Assembly (NCBI RefSeq): GCF_900188165.1
Contig: NZ_FZOS01000008.1
Location: 96,879 to 160,878, forward strand
Length of the DNA: 64,000 nucleotides
Direction: 5' to 3'
From: Edaphosphingomonas laterariae
Lineage (GTDB): Bacteria > Pseudomonadota > Alphaproteobacteria > Sphingomonadales > Sphingomonadaceae
The position numbers were made by a program, and so were the translations under genes. Positions 48,878 to 60,400 of this stretch are shown here, one piece after another; the stretch's first letter is position 1, and each line of letters begins with the position of its first letter. A model generated the notes under the pieces. That model was given only the letters and a program-made list of their open reading frames with translations, searched no databases and was not told the DNA's origin.

Positions 48878-50608
48878 TCAGGCCTTTTCCTGGCCCGGCT
48901 GCTGCGCCTCGCGCGCGGGGAGACGCAGTTCGAAGCTGTCGCCCCGGATATCGAGCCCGCCGCGCGCGGCCACCGCGAGGTTGCGGATCAGCCTGAGCGC
49001 GAAGCCGAGGCCGAGCACGGGGGCATCGGGCCAATCGCCATCGGGGCTGTAGCCGGGATCGAGCAGCGCATGTTCGTCGCGCGATTCGAGCAGGCGCGGG
49101 CGCGAGACCGCGAGGCGCACCTGCCCGGCTTCGACCTTGAGCGTCGCGAAGATCGTTTCGCCGCGTTCGGCAAGGCCGATGGTGGCGGCGAGCAGGCGGG
49201 CGAACATGCGTTCCACCGCGACCGGATCGGCATCGACCGGCGGCAGCGCCTGCGCGACACGGAAGGCGAGCTTCACCCCGCGCGGGCTGGCCGCGGCTTC
49301 ATAATCGTCGTGCAGCCGTTCGATCAGCATCGCCGCATCGACGGCGGTGGCGGCGCTGCGCACGCGGCGCGATTCGAGCCGGGCGGCCATGTCGAGATCA
49401 TCGACCGCCGCCAGCAGGCGGCGCCCCTGATCGAGAATGTCGGCGGCGCGATCGCGATAATCGAAGCCGGCCGGGCCCAGCATCTGCCGTTCGATCATTT
49501 CGGCGAAGCCGACGATCGCGTTGAGCGGGGTGCGCAGTTCGTGGACGAGCTGGCGCAGCGCATCGGGCGCGAGGCCCGAGCCGTAGAGCCCCGTCGCCAT
49601 CATCGGCTGGGCGGCGATCTCGTCCGCGCGGGGGCGCCGCGCAGTGCCGCGATAGCCGGTGAAGCGCCCGTCATGATGATCGAAGAAGGGCACGGCCGAG
49701 ATGCGCCATTCCCCCGAGGCAGGGCCATCGCCCGGCACGCTGAGGCGGGCATCGCGGAACGAGGCGCGGCGGCGGAAGGCGCCGGCGGCATGGCCATCGA
49801 CGCCATGGCCATATTGTTCGGCGGCGACGGCGATGACGATGCCGACCAGCGGCCCGCGCGGCGCGCCTTCGACCCAGCGGATCATGCCGTCCGGCCCGGT
49901 TTCGAAGCGGAATTCGGCGATGCGATCGTCGTCATCGCTATCAGGGCCACGCACGTCGGGCCGGCTGGCTTCGGCGCGATCGCGATAGGCGGCGATGCGA
50001 TCGAGCAGATCGCGGATCTGCATTTCGCCTTCGGACACCGGCTCGGCCGCGCCGGTGATGACCGCGGCGACCGGGATGGCGGCGTCCTGGGCAAGCACGA
50101 CTTCATCGACGATGGGCGCGCGCGGTTCACCACCCAGTGCGAAATCGCTGCTGCCGAAGCTGCCGAGCGCGGTGCGCACGGCGGTGGGCAGATCGCGGCG
50201 ATGGCGCAGCAGCGCGCGTGCCGGCGGTGACAGGCGGGGCAGCAGCGCGATCCATTCGCCTTCTTCGAGTGCGGCGGCGGCGATCAGCGGCGCGCCGATC
50301 GCGGGTGCATCTTCCGCCACGAAAGCGACGACGGCGGCGGGAACGCGATGGCAGGCGATGCCGAGCACGCTTTCCGCCCGCACTTCGGCGGGCACGGCGT
50401 TGCGGATGCGGCGGAGGAGCGCGAAGGCGCCGTCGCGCTGGCCGACGCTGATCGTGGCGTCGCGATCCTGCGCGAGGATATCGACAACCTGACGCCATGT
50501 GGCCGCACGTGCCCCGGCGTCCGCCAGCGGCCGCGCGAGCACCGTTGCAAGCTTGTCGTCGAAGCGCACCCTATTCGCCTTCCCACCGGAGGCCGGGATG
50601 GCCGCCAT
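48878..50608 (-). CDS. Sensor histidine kinase with PAS-like domain
   Basis: A 576-residue protein. Residues about 230-325 look like a PAS/sensor domain (EFRFETGPDGMIRWVEGAPR; WRISAVPFFDHHDGRFTGYR). The H-box LRQLVHELRTPLNAIVGFAE has phospho-acceptor His356. The ATP-binding part is degenerate: no clear N-box Asn is visible (LLAATIGLAERGETIFATLK) and the G-box is weak (VLGLGFALRLIRNLA). No membrane helix is seen, so it is cytoplasmic. The ATG at 50608 has an AGGAG site. No partner response regulator lies nearby. Confidence 0.78.
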   Translation of the reverse strand: MAAIPASGGKANRVRFDDKLATVLARPLADAGARAATWRQVVDILAQDRDATISVGQRDGAFALLRRIRNAVPAEVRAESVLGIACHRVPAAVVAFVAEDAPAIGAPLIAAAALEEGEWIALLPRLSPPARALLRHRRDLPTAVRTALGSFGSSDFALGGEPRAPIVDEVVLAQDAAIPVAAVITGAAEPVSEGEMQIRDLLDRIAAYRDRAEASRPDVRGPDSDDDDRIAEFRFETGPDGMIRWVEGAPRGPLVGIVIAVAAEQYGHGVDGHAAGAFRRRASFRDARLSVPGDGPASGEWRISAVPFFDHHDGRFTGYRGTARRPRADEIAAQPMMATGLYGSGLAPDALRQLVHELRTPLNAIVGFAEMIERQMLGPAGFDYRDRAADILDQGRRLLAAVDDLDMAARLESRRVRSAATAVDAAMLIERLHDDYEAAASPRGVKLAFRVAQALPPVDADPVAVERMFARLLAATIGLAERGETIFATLKVEAGQVRLAVSRPRLLESRDEHALLDPGYSPDGDWPDAPVLGLGFALRLIRNLAVAARGGLDIRGDSFELRLPAREAQQPGQEKA

Positions 50609-50743
50609 GCCCTGTTTCTCCTTCCCCGATACCCTTGCCGGAACGCCGGGGAAAGACGCTTTTCTGCGGCGTTGCATAGTGGGACAATTGCACAAACAGG
50701 AAATATTCTTATGTTCGCGCCATCTTAACTGGAAGGATATGCC
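50609..50743. promoter_or_regulatory. Divergent promoter region between sensor kinase and Lrp regulator
   Basis: A 135-bp stretch with a locally AT-rich block (aggaaatattcttatgttc, about 50699-50717), unusual in this GC-rich region. It must carry promoters for both genes and is a likely site for the Lrp-type regulator to control itself. Confidence 0.45.
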
Positions 50744-51223
50744 GTGGCTGCGAGGTTTCCCCTCGATTCCATCGACCGAACAATTCTTTCGGCGCTGCAG
50801 GACGAGGGCCGGATCACCAATGTCGACCTGGCGCGCCAGGCGGGATTGACCGCGCCGCCGTGTCTGCGCCGTGTGCGCGCGCTGGAACAGGCGGGGGTGA
50901 TCGAAAGCTATCATGCCAAGCTGAACGCGCCGTCGCTGGGCTATGGCATCATGGTGTTCGCCATGGTGAGCCTGCGCAGCCAGGCCGAGGATGACCTGCG
51001 CGCGTTCGAGGACCATGTGACCAGCCTGCCCGAAGTGCGCGAATGCCACATGCTGAACGGCGAGATCGATTTCATCCTGAAGATCGTCGCGCACGACCTG
51101 CAATCGTTCCAGAGCTTCCTGACGTCGCAGCTGACGCCGGCGCCCAATGTGGCGAGCGTCAAGACATCGCTGACGATCCGCACGTCCAAGGACAATCCGG
51201 GGGTTCCGGTGGACCCCGAATGA
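50744..51223 (+). CDS. Lrp/AsnC family transcriptional regulator
   Basis: A 159-residue regulator. The N-terminal winged helix opens LDSIDRTILSALQDEGRITN and contains DLARQAGLTAPPCLRRVRAL; the RAM ligand-binding domain follows (VFAMVSLRSQAEDDLRAFED; ECHMLNGEIDFILKIVAHDL). It would sense an amino acid. The start is GTG with AAGGAT 8 nt upstream. It is divergent from the sensor kinase gene. Confidence 0.92.
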   Translation: MAARFPLDSIDRTILSALQDEGRITNVDLARQAGLTAPPCLRRVRALEQAGVIESYHAKLNAPSLGYGIMVFAMVSLRSQAEDDLRAFEDHVTSLPEVRECHMLNGEIDFILKIVAHDLQSFQSFLTSQLTPAPNVASVKTSLTIRTSKDNPGVPVDPE

Positions 51224-51368
51224 CGGGGCGCTGATGGTTCGGCCCCGGCGATCGGGGCTAGCGCATTTTCCGATCCGACGGCGTCGGCTCGAATGCTCTA
51301 AATTTTTGGTTTGCCGTGGTTTCCGAGTCAGCAGGTGATGCCACCTGCCTGGAAAGTGCTCCGGACGC

Positions 51369-51406
51369 AAAAGGGGCGGCCGAGCCATGCTCGACCGCCC
51401 CTTTTT
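51369..51406. terminator. Strong bidirectional terminator
   Basis: aaaaggggcgg-c-cgagc pairs with gctcg-a-ccgccccttttt around a short cat loop, giving a stem of about 15 bp with one mismatch and T-runs on both strands. It ends the leftward gene at 51423 and possibly the rightward Lrp transcript. Confidence 0.85.
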
Positions 51407-51422
51407 CATGCCTGATGAAGGA

Positions 51423-52664
51423 TCAGGCCTGCTGGTCGAGCCAGATCAGCCAATATTTGGCGAGCGACTGGCGCGGCCCCGTGATCGAGCTGAACACGGT
51501 GCGGGCTTCTTCCTTCTGGCCGGCGCGGGCGAGCGCCATGCCGAGGCGGGTGTTGACGACATTGGCGTCGACGCCACCCTTTTGCAGCGCCAGGCGATAC
51601 ATTTCGGCCGCCTTGGCATAATCGCCATAGCCGAGATAGGAATCGCCGGTCGCGCGGGCGGCGACGCCGTTCCCGGCCTTGGCGGCCGAGGCGGCGGCGC
51701 CCGGAAGATCGGCCTTGTCCGCGCCGACGCGCGAATTGGCCTGATCGCTGAACGCCTTGATGTTGCTGCCGGCGGTGAGCTTGAGCATGCCCGAGGCCAC
51801 GCCCTCGTCGATCACGGCCTTACCTTCGCCGGGGAACTTGATGTAGGTCGCTTCGGCGTAGGTGTAATAGTCGCTTTCGCCCTTCATCGCCTTGGCGGTG
51901 CGCATCAGGCGCATCAGATCGAGCTCATAATCGGCGTCGATCTTGTTGAGATCGCGATAGACGATCAGCGAATCCCGCCAATTGTCCTGCGTCGGATAGG
52001 CCTTCAGCCAAGACTGCGAGATGCTTTCGACCTGCGGGGCGAGCTTCGCCTTGTAGCCGATGGCGATGCCACGGCCATAATATTCGCTGGGCAGCGGCTT
52101 GCCGGCGGCTTCGGCCTGGCTGATGGCCTGCTGGAGCAGGGCGAGCGCCTCGGCCGGCTTGCCGATGCGATCCTTGGCGTCGGCGGCGAGCGCGTAGGTG
52201 TCGTTGCCCTTGTCGCCGGCCTGGATCGCCTGGGTGAAGGCCTGATCGGCCTTGGGATAGTCCTTCGATTCATAAGCGAGGACGCCGCGGACCTTCCAGA
52301 AATTGCCGGTCGATTCCGCCGGAACCTTGCCGCTCGACAGCATCAGATCGAGCGCTTCGCCCTGGAGCTTCTTGTCGTTGGTGTTGCGGCCGACATCATA
52401 GGACACCGAACCGGCATAGAACTTGTCGTCGGGCGTGGTCGCGCCGGCGCGGGCGGTGGCGGCCTGCGCGGTCGCGGTGGCGACGTCCTTCGGCTCCTTG
52501 GCCATCGCGGCCTGCGCGGCGGCAACGGCTTCGCGCACCGCCGGGGTCAGTTCGGCCTTGGGGGCCTTTTCCTTCTTCGCGGCAACCGCTGGCTGCACGC
52601 CGACCACCGCCGCGCTGGACAGCGCGAGCGCGAGGCCCAGCGTGATCGTCGAAACCATCTTCAT
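51423..52664 (-). CDS. Secreted tetratricopeptide-like repeat protein
   Basis: A 413-residue exported protein. The signal peptide spans residues 1-29 (VSTITLGLALALSSAAVVGV and on to AVA). The mature part is all helical with repeated TPR-like units (FWKVRGVLAYESKDYPKADQ; AFTQAIQAGDKGND; YLGYGDYAKAAEMYRLALQK; VVNTRLGMALARAGQKEEAR). It probably scaffolds periplasmic or envelope interactions. The ATG at 52664 follows GGAGG. Similar proteins are common in sphingomonads; the role is unknown. Confidence 0.8.
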   Translation of the reverse strand: MKMVSTITLGLALALSSAAVVGVQPAVAAKKEKAPKAELTPAVREAVAAAQAAMAKEPKDVATATAQAATARAGATTPDDKFYAGSVSYDVGRNTNDKKLQGEALDLMLSSGKVPAESTGNFWKVRGVLAYESKDYPKADQAFTQAIQAGDKGNDTYALAADAKDRIGKPAEALALLQQAISQAEAAGKPLPSEYYGRGIAIGYKAKLAPQVESISQSWLKAYPTQDNWRDSLIVYRDLNKIDADYELDLMRLMRTAKAMKGESDYYTYAEATYIKFPGEGKAVIDEGVASGMLKLTAGSNIKAFSDQANSRVGADKADLPGAAASAAKAGNGVAARATGDSYLGYGDYAKAAEMYRLALQKGGVDANVVNTRLGMALARAGQKEEARTVFSSITGPRQSLAKYWLIWLDQQA

Positions 52665-52861
52665 GTCTTCAAGCCTCCTCAGGGGCGGGGATTTCCCATG
52701 CGCCGGCCTGCCTACTCTGCCGCCGCACGCCGCACAAGATTTCCACCACCGTCCGTTTAGCTGTGGCCAAGCCGCCGTGAACCGGGCTTGAACCGCAACG
52801 CCATGACGTAAGGACGCATTGTCCTCTTTTTCCCACAGCCAAGCTGGTCTAGGCGCAGGCG

Positions 52862-53638
52862 ATGCTCGCACTGCTTTCCCCGGCCAAATCGCTCGATTAT
52901 CAGCGCCCGCTCCCGCCTTATGCCGCAACCCAGCCGCGTTTCGCGGAGGAAGCGCAGGCGCTGGCCGCCGCCGCCGCCGGGCTGGGGGCGAAGAAACTCG
53001 GCGAACTGATGCATATTTCGGACAAGCTGGCGGCGCTCAACGCCGAACGCTTCGACAATTTCGCCTCGGCCGATGCGCGCGCCGCGCTCTACGCCTTCAA
53101 CGGCGACGTCTATCTGGGGTTCGAGGCGCATAGCCTGGATGAAGCGGCGATCGCCTTCGCGCAGGACCATGTGCGGATCCTGTCCGGCCTCTACGGCCTG
53201 CTCCGCCCGCTCGATCTGATGCGGCCCTATCGGCTGGAGATGGGGACGCGCTGGGCGCCGGGGCGGCCGAAGAATCTCTACCAATATTGGGGCGACCGGG
53301 TGAGCCGGGCGATCGCCGACGATCTGGCGGCGGCCGATACCGACGTGCTGATCAACACCGCCAGCCAGGAATATTGGGGCGTGGTTTCGCAGCATCCGCC
53401 TGAAAAGACGCGGATCATCACGGTCGAATTCAGGGAGCATGGGCCCAAGGGGCTGCGCTTCAACAGCTTCGCCGCCAAGCGCGCGCGCGGCATGATGGCG
53501 CGGTGGATGTGCGAACACCGGATCGACCGGCCCGAACATCTCAAGGGCTTCGACAGCGACGGTTATCATTATGATGCCGCGGGCTCGGACGGCGATCGCT
53601 GGCTGTTCGTGCGCGGGGCGGCGGTGCCGGCCGAATAG
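52862..53638 (+). CDS. yaaA: Peroxide stress protein YaaA (DUF328)
   Basis: A 258-residue protein of the YaaA family, which limits free iron and DNA damage during hydrogen peroxide stress in E. coli. The full-length pattern is present: LALLSPAKSLDYQRPLPPYA at the start, AALYAFNGDVYLGFEAHSLD, LSGLYGLLRPLDLMRPYRLE and LINTASQEYWGVVSQ. The C-terminal KRARGMMARWMCEHRIDRPE is also typical. It starts near a cgcaggc site and stands alone. Confidence 0.93.
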   Translation: MLALLSPAKSLDYQRPLPPYAATQPRFAEEAQALAAAAAGLGAKKLGELMHISDKLAALNAERFDNFASADARAALYAFNGDVYLGFEAHSLDEAAIAFAQDHVRILSGLYGLLRPLDLMRPYRLEMGTRWAPGRPKNLYQYWGDRVSRAIADDLAAADTDVLINTASQEYWGVVSQHPPEKTRIITVEFREHGPKGLRFNSFAAKRARGMMARWMCEHRIDRPEHLKGFDSDGYHYDAAGSDGDRWLFVRGAAVPAE

Positions 53639-53734
53639 GGGGCGTTGCACCATAAGCGGCGCTGACGAAGCGTGGCCTGATCGCGTTCAATTCCTTGTTG
53701 TTGCGACATTTAACATTGCCATCCGGGGCGATTC

Positions 53735-54088
53735 ATGGTGCGGTGCAACCAAGAGTCGAGCCGTGTGGAGTGTGGGTTCGTGGCAAGATCTTGCTGGCTT
53801 GGTGTGGCGTTTCTGCTGGCTGGCGCGGCCGTGCCGGCCGAGGCCGCGCTGCTCGCGCCGGGGCTGACCGAAGGGCGGCCGCTGGCCGTAATCGACCCTG
53901 TGGAGGGCGCGGACGGCGATATCGCGCCGGCGCTGTCGTCATCCGATGATGCTGTGCAGGACGACGCGGCGATACCGTTGCCCGACCCGGCTATCGCGGG
54001 CTGGATGCCGCTGGCCGCGGCGCTCGTGCTGATCGCCTATCGCATGCGCCGCGCCGATGGCCGGACGCGGTTTCAATCCGCCGTCTGA
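53735..54088 (+). CDS. Small exported protein with C-terminal membrane anchor
   Basis: A protein of up to 117 residues; a start at GTG 53780 would give a cleaner signal peptide (ARSCWLGVAFLLAGAAVPAE). An acidic middle (VEGADGDIAPALSSSDDAVQ) is followed by PLPDPAIAGWMPLAAALVLI and a basic RMRRADGR tail. The ending resembles a sortable C-terminal signal (motif, hydrophobic helix, basic residues) but is not a canonical PEP-CTERM. The function is unknown. Confidence 0.55.
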   Translation: MVRCNQESSRVECGFVARSCWLGVAFLLAGAAVPAEAALLAPGLTEGRPLAVIDPVEGADGDIAPALSSSDDAVQDDAAIPLPDPAIAGWMPLAAALVLIAYRMRRADGRTRFQSAV

Positions 54089-54211
54089 CCGCCTTTTCGA
54101 TTTGATGCCGAAAGGCCTGCCCGGGCTGGCGTGGACGCTTCGCTTGGGCTAGGGACATGAGGCCGCGCTCCGGCGTCGGCAAAAGCCTTTTCACGACATA
54201 CGGATTCCATC

Positions 54212-56935
<2,724 letters not shown>

Positions 56936-56945
56936 TCCGCTTCGT

Positions 56946-56974
56946 CCGGTGGCGGACATATTGGCCGCCACCGG
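56946..56974. terminator. Stem-loop downstream of gyrA
   Basis: Arms ccggtggcgg (56946-56955) and ccgccaccgg (56965-56974), 9-nt loop, no T-run. Located 10 bp after the gyrA stop. Confidence 0.5.
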
Positions 56975-57078
56975 CGAAAGGAAATGACCCGCCTCCGCCT
57001 TTGTCGGGACTTTCCCCGATATGGGATCGGCCGGCGCAGGCATAATGTCGCTTCCGTTTCATTCGGAGGTGCATTGCC

Positions 57079-57780
57079 ATGCCACGCGGAATGATGACCT
57101 GCCTTGCCGCGCTGTCGCTGATCGCCGTTGCGCCGGTGGCGCCCGCGACCGCCAAGACGCCGGACACCTGGGACAATCTGCACAAGGTGAAATCGAAGCG
57201 GCTGGACACCGTCTATCTGCTGCCCGGCGCCGATTTCCGCACCTATAGCAAGGTGATGCTGGACCCCACCGAGGTGGCGTTCCAGAAGAACTGGCAGCGC
57301 GATTATAATAACGACACGGTTGGCCTCGACCGGCGGATCAGCGACGAGGACGCCGCCAAGATCCTGTCGGCCGCGCGCAGCGGATTCGAGGAGGTGTTCG
57401 CCAAGGCGTATCAGCAGGGCGGCTATCAGGTGGTGACGACGCCCGGGCCGGACGTGCTGCGCGTGCGCACCGCCGTGATCGACCTGACCGTGAACGCCCC
57501 CGACACGATGAGCGCGGGCCGCGTGCGCACCTATTCGCGCGAGGCGGGCGGGGCGACATTGGTGCTGGAGGCGCGCGATTCGGTGACCGGGGCGATCCTG
57601 GGCCGCGCGGTGGATTCGCGCGATATCGGCGACAATTTCGTCTATCGGCGTGACAGCGTGACCAACCGCGCGGATTTCGAGCAGGCGTTCGGCCACTGGG
57701 CGAAGATCAGCGTCGACGGGCTGAACGAGCTGAAGACGCTTTCGCCGATCGACGCCAACGCGATGCCGGCGAAGAAATAG
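57079..57780 (+). CDS. DUF3313 family exported protein
   Basis: A 233-residue protein with an N-terminal signal peptide (MMTCLAALSLIAVAPVAPAT). The mature part (RLDTVYLLPGADFRTYSKVM; LDPTEVAFQKNWQRDYNNDT; VLRVRTAVIDLTVNAPDTMS; GATLVLEARDSVTGAILGRA) matches DUF3313, a periplasmic beta-rich family of unknown function. The usual lipobox Cys is not clear in this copy. It stands alone. Confidence 0.85.
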   Translation: MPRGMMTCLAALSLIAVAPVAPATAKTPDTWDNLHKVKSKRLDTVYLLPGADFRTYSKVMLDPTEVAFQKNWQRDYNNDTVGLDRRISDEDAAKILSAARSGFEEVFAKAYQQGGYQVVTTPGPDVLRVRTAVIDLTVNAPDTMSAGRVRTYSREAGGATLVLEARDSVTGAILGRAVDSRDIGDNFVYRRDSVTNRADFEQAFGHWAKISVDGLNELKTLSPIDANAMPAKK

Positions 57781-57925
57781 CGCGCGGGATTTGCCCGGCC
57801 GGTCGCGTCGCGGCTTGCCGCGACGTGCATCATTGCGCCGGCGTGACGAAGGGCGCAGGCTGCGCGTCGCGGGCCGGGCGCGCTGGTTCGACCCGATGGG
57901 CCCCATGCTGGAGAGAGGGATCGAC

Positions 57926-58363
57926 ATGGCTGCATTGGACGCGGTGAAGCCGCCCATCTGGTTCTGGATCGTCGCGCTGCTGGCGCTCGCCTGGGAGGTG
58001 ATGGGCTGCTTCGCTTATGTGAGCCAGGTCGGCATGTCGGCCGCCGACATCGCCAAGCTGCCGGCGGACCAGCAGGAAATCTGGCAGATGATGCCGGGTT
58101 GGGTGACGGGCGCCTATGCCGTGGCGGTGTGGATCGGCCTGCTCGGCGCGATCGCGCTGGTGGCGCGCAAAAGCTGGGCGCGGCCGCTGTTCATCGTATC
58201 GGTGGTCGCTGCGATCGCGCAGTTCGGCTGGACCTTCCTGGCGACGCCGATCCTGAAGACGATGGGCGCATCGGCGGCGCTGTTCCCGGCGGTGATCATC
58301 CTGATCGGGCTGCTGCTTGTCGGCTATGCCGGCCACGCGACGCGGCGCGGATGGCTGAGCTGA
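57926..58363 (+). CDS. Small integral membrane protein, four helices
   Basis: A 145-residue protein with four hydrophobic segments (FWIVALLALAWEVMGCFAYV; VTGAYAVAVWIGLLGAIALV; PLFIVSVVAAIAQFGWTFLA; ALFPAVIILIGLLLVGYAGH). It resembles small sugar-transporter-like or DoxX-like membrane proteins common in sphingomonads, without catalytic motif. The ATG at 57926 has a gagaggg site; a longer open frame begins at 57791 but is unlikely. Confidence 0.75.
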   Translation: MAALDAVKPPIWFWIVALLALAWEVMGCFAYVSQVGMSAADIAKLPADQQEIWQMMPGWVTGAYAVAVWIGLLGAIALVARKSWARPLFIVSVVAAIAQFGWTFLATPILKTMGASAALFPAVIILIGLLLVGYAGHATRRGWLS

Positions 58364-58388
58364 TCGGTTCGGCGCGAAGGACGCTGCG

Positions 58389-59045
58389 ATGCTGAGACTG
58401 CATTTCCACCCTTTTTCGTCCTTCTGCCAGAAGGTGCTGATCGCGCTTTATGAGCGCGATATCGCCTTTGCCCCGCAGATCGTGGACCTGGGCAATGGCG
58501 ACCAGCGCGCGGCGCTGGCGGCGTTGTGGCCGATGATCAAATTTCCGCTGCTGGAGGATGAGGGCGCGAAGCAGGCGCTGCCCGAATCGACGATCATCAT
58601 CGAACATCTCGACGCGATCGGCCCGGCCGCCCCGCTGGTGCCGAAGGCGGGCCCCGTGGCGCTGGAGGCGCGGCTGATGGACCGGCTGTTCGATCATTTC
58701 GTCGAACTGCCGATGCAGAAGATCGTCGGTGACAGGCTGCGGCCGGCCGATGCCCACGACCCGCATGGCGTGGCTGACGCGCGCGCGACGCTGGACAAGG
58801 CCTATGCAATGTTCGAGGCGCGGCTGGCGGGACGGGCCTGGGCGGCCGGCGATGGCTTTACCCTGGCCGATTGCGCGGCGGCGCCGGCGCTTTTCTATGC
58901 CGATTGGGTGCATCCTTTTCGCGCCGGGCATCCGGTGCTGGCGGCCTATTTCGATCGGTTGCTGGCGCGGCCGAGCTTTGCGCGCGCGGTGGACGAGGCG
59001 CGGCCCTATCGCGCTTTCTTTCCCGGCGGCGCGCCGCCGGGCTGA
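58389..59045 (+). CDS. Glutathione S-transferase family protein
   Basis: A 218-residue GST. The N-terminal thioredoxin-like part is LRLHFHPFSSFCQKVLIALY, then WPMIKFPLLEDEG and the PESTIIIEHLDA motif with the glutathione-binding Glu-Ser. The C-terminal helical domain contains GDGFTLADCAAAPALFYADW. The class is unassigned. The N-terminal Ser/Cys (FSSFCQK) could be catalytic. It lies 25 bp after the membrane protein gene. Confidence 0.9.
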   Translation: MLRLHFHPFSSFCQKVLIALYERDIAFAPQIVDLGNGDQRAALAALWPMIKFPLLEDEGAKQALPESTIIIEHLDAIGPAAPLVPKAGPVALEARLMDRLFDHFVELPMQKIVGDRLRPADAHDPHGVADARATLDKAYAMFEARLAGRAWAAGDGFTLADCAAAPALFYADWVHPFRAGHPVLAAYFDRLLARPSFARAVDEARPYRAFFPGGAPPG

Positions 59046-59144
59046 GCGGGCGCGCTTGCAAAGGCGCCTTCGCTGCGCGCGCGACCATGCTTGACGGGTG
59101 GCCACGCCTGTCCCACTCGCGGGGCATCACGACGGAGGACAGGC

Positions 59145-59492
59145 GTGGCGATCACGATCTACGGCATCAAAAATTGCGATACTATGAAGAAGGCGCGCGA
59201 TTGGCTCGTCGCGCACGACATCGCCGCCGAATTTCACGATTATAAGGTGGCGGGCATCGACCGGGCGACGCTGGCCGGCTGGGTTCAGGCGCTGGGCTGG
59301 GAAGTGCTGCTGAACCGCGCGGGCACCACCTTCCGCAAGCTGCCCGACGCCGACCGCGAAGGCATCGATGCCGACAAGGCGATCGCGCTGATGCTGGCCC
59401 AGCCTTCGATGATCAAGCGCCCGGTGCTGGACAAGGACGGCACGCTCGCCGTCGGTTTCAAGCCGGAGCGTTATGCCGAACTGTTCGGCTGA
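59145..59492 (+). CDS. ArsC/Spx-like family protein (YffB type)
   Basis: A 115-residue thioredoxin-fold protein. ITIYGIKNCDTMKKARDWLV has the single Cys of the CxxxxK type, then WVQALGWEVLLNRAGTTFRK and MIKRPVLDKDGTLAVGFKPE. YffB/YfgD-like proteins are related to arsenate reductases but most have an unknown substrate. GTG at 59145 follows GGAGG, which fixes the start. Confidence 0.9.
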   Translation: MAITIYGIKNCDTMKKARDWLVAHDIAAEFHDYKVAGIDRATLAGWVQALGWEVLLNRAGTTFRKLPDADREGIDADKAIALMLAQPSMIKRPVLDKDGTLAVGFKPERYAELFG

Positions 59493-59513
59493 GCTGGACC
59501 CTGGCCGGCCCAT

Positions 59514-59556
59514 ATGACGGTGCCGCCGCGCCCTGCCGGTGCGGCGGCACCGTCAT
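59514..59556. terminator. Perfect 16-bp stem-loop between convergent genes
   Basis: Arms atgacggtgccgccgc (59514-59529) and gcggcggcaccgtcat (59541-59556), 11-nt loop. It sits between the ArsC-like gene and the gene at 59569 and can end both transcripts, though T-runs are short. Confidence 0.75.
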
Positions 59557-59568
59557 GCGAAAACGCGA

Positions 59569-59994
59569 TCAGCGGCCGTAGAGAAACACGTCGGCCGAGC
59601 CGTGCAACCAGCCGCGCGTATCATATTTGAAATCGACCTGGCGGATCGGGCGGCCGGGCCGCTGGAGATCGAGCGCGTCGCTTTCGCTGCCCTTCTGCAC
59701 GACATAGCGGATCGGCACATTCTCCTTGCCGCCATCATCATAGACGACGATCATTTCCTTCACATGCAGCGAGGCATCCGCCACCGCCACCTTGAGCTGG
59801 CGGAACTTGTTGTTGGGCGCGAAGACCTTGATCGTGTCGTTGTCCGACATGTGCTTGGCGTGGGAATTGCCGATTTCGGTCCAGCCGGCCGGGGGCGTGC
59901 GCGGGGTCTTGTCCCGATCGCGTTCCTGCGCGACCGCGCCGCTGGTGAGCAGAACCGACGCCATGAAGGCACATGCCATGGTAGCTTTGCGCAT
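59569..59994 (-). CDS. Exported protein of unknown function (DUF2541-like)
   Basis: A 141-residue protein with a signal peptide (RKATMACAFMASVLLTSGAV). The mature part (KFRQLKVAVADASLHVKEMI; ENVPIRYVVQKGSESDALDL; VDFKYDTRGW) is beta-rich and resembles the small periplasmic DUF2541 family, but this is a weak match by eye. The ATG at 59994 is preceded by AGGGA. Confidence 0.65.
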   Translation of the reverse strand: MRKATMACAFMASVLLTSGAVAQERDRDKTPRTPPAGWTEIGNSHAKHMSDNDTIKVFAPNNKFRQLKVAVADASLHVKEMIVVYDDGGKENVPIRYVVQKGSESDALDLQRPGRPIRQVDFKYDTRGWLHGSADVFLYGR

Positions 59995-60244
59995 AGGATC
60001 CCTCATCGAATGAGAAGGCCGGATCCCTTGGCGATGCGTGCCAGATCCTGACCTGCCTCGTGCCAATGTGCGAACGAACGCCTGCGAATATCGTCTTTCA
60101 GCGAACCGTCTTCATCGTCAGCGCGACGGAAAGGCGCGCGCGAAGATCAGCCTTGCGCGGCCACCCGTCGACGACTCTGTTTTACACCTGCGCCTAACCG
60201 CCAGCAACTGCGGGTAAACACTGAGACGCTGTCAGTGACTGTTT

Positions 60245-60269
60245 GGAAATGCGCATGAAGCGCATTTCC
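60245..60269. repeat. 10-bp inverted repeat
   Basis: Arms ggaaatgcgc (60245-60254) and gcgcatttcc (60260-60269) around a 5-nt loop. It lies directly before the larger inverted repeat and may form part of the same element. Confidence 0.7.
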
Positions 60270-60278
60270 AGTGCGGCG

Positions 60279-60348
60279 CCAGCCCGCTCCCCCACCCGGC
60301 CTCCCACAGAATAATGTCGTTGGGCGGCCGGGTGGGGGAGCGGGCTGG
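60279..60348. repeat. REP-like 23-bp inverted repeat
   Basis: The perfect arms are 60279-60301 (starting ccagcccgctcccccacccg) and 60326-60348 (starting ggccgggtgggggagcgggc), separated by 24 nt; the pairing extends outward with one mismatch to about 30 bp. Size and GC content fit a REP/BIME-type or miniature element. Confidence 0.72.
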
Positions 60349-60400
60349 TGCCGCAATCCGGCGAACGCCGGATTTTCAAACAGACCGTCAGGAGGGCGGA

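Larger units (their letters stand above)
59995..60400. other. Intergenic region of 406 bp with two inverted repeats
   Basis: It lies between two leftward genes, the exported protein and the lipoprotein at 60401. It holds no frame with a ribosome site. The stretch 60245-60348 carries a 10-bp and a 23-bp inverted repeat listed separately. The remainder shows nothing that I can name. Confidence 0.6.

Noticed and set aside
49000..50600. Plus-strand long frames opposite the sensor kinase
   Set aside because: The H-box and PAS-like domain are on the minus strand; the others have shadow composition.
51224..51368. Possible small gene or RNA after the Lrp regulator
   Set aside because: No ribosome site or frame, and no structure apart from the terminator that follows.
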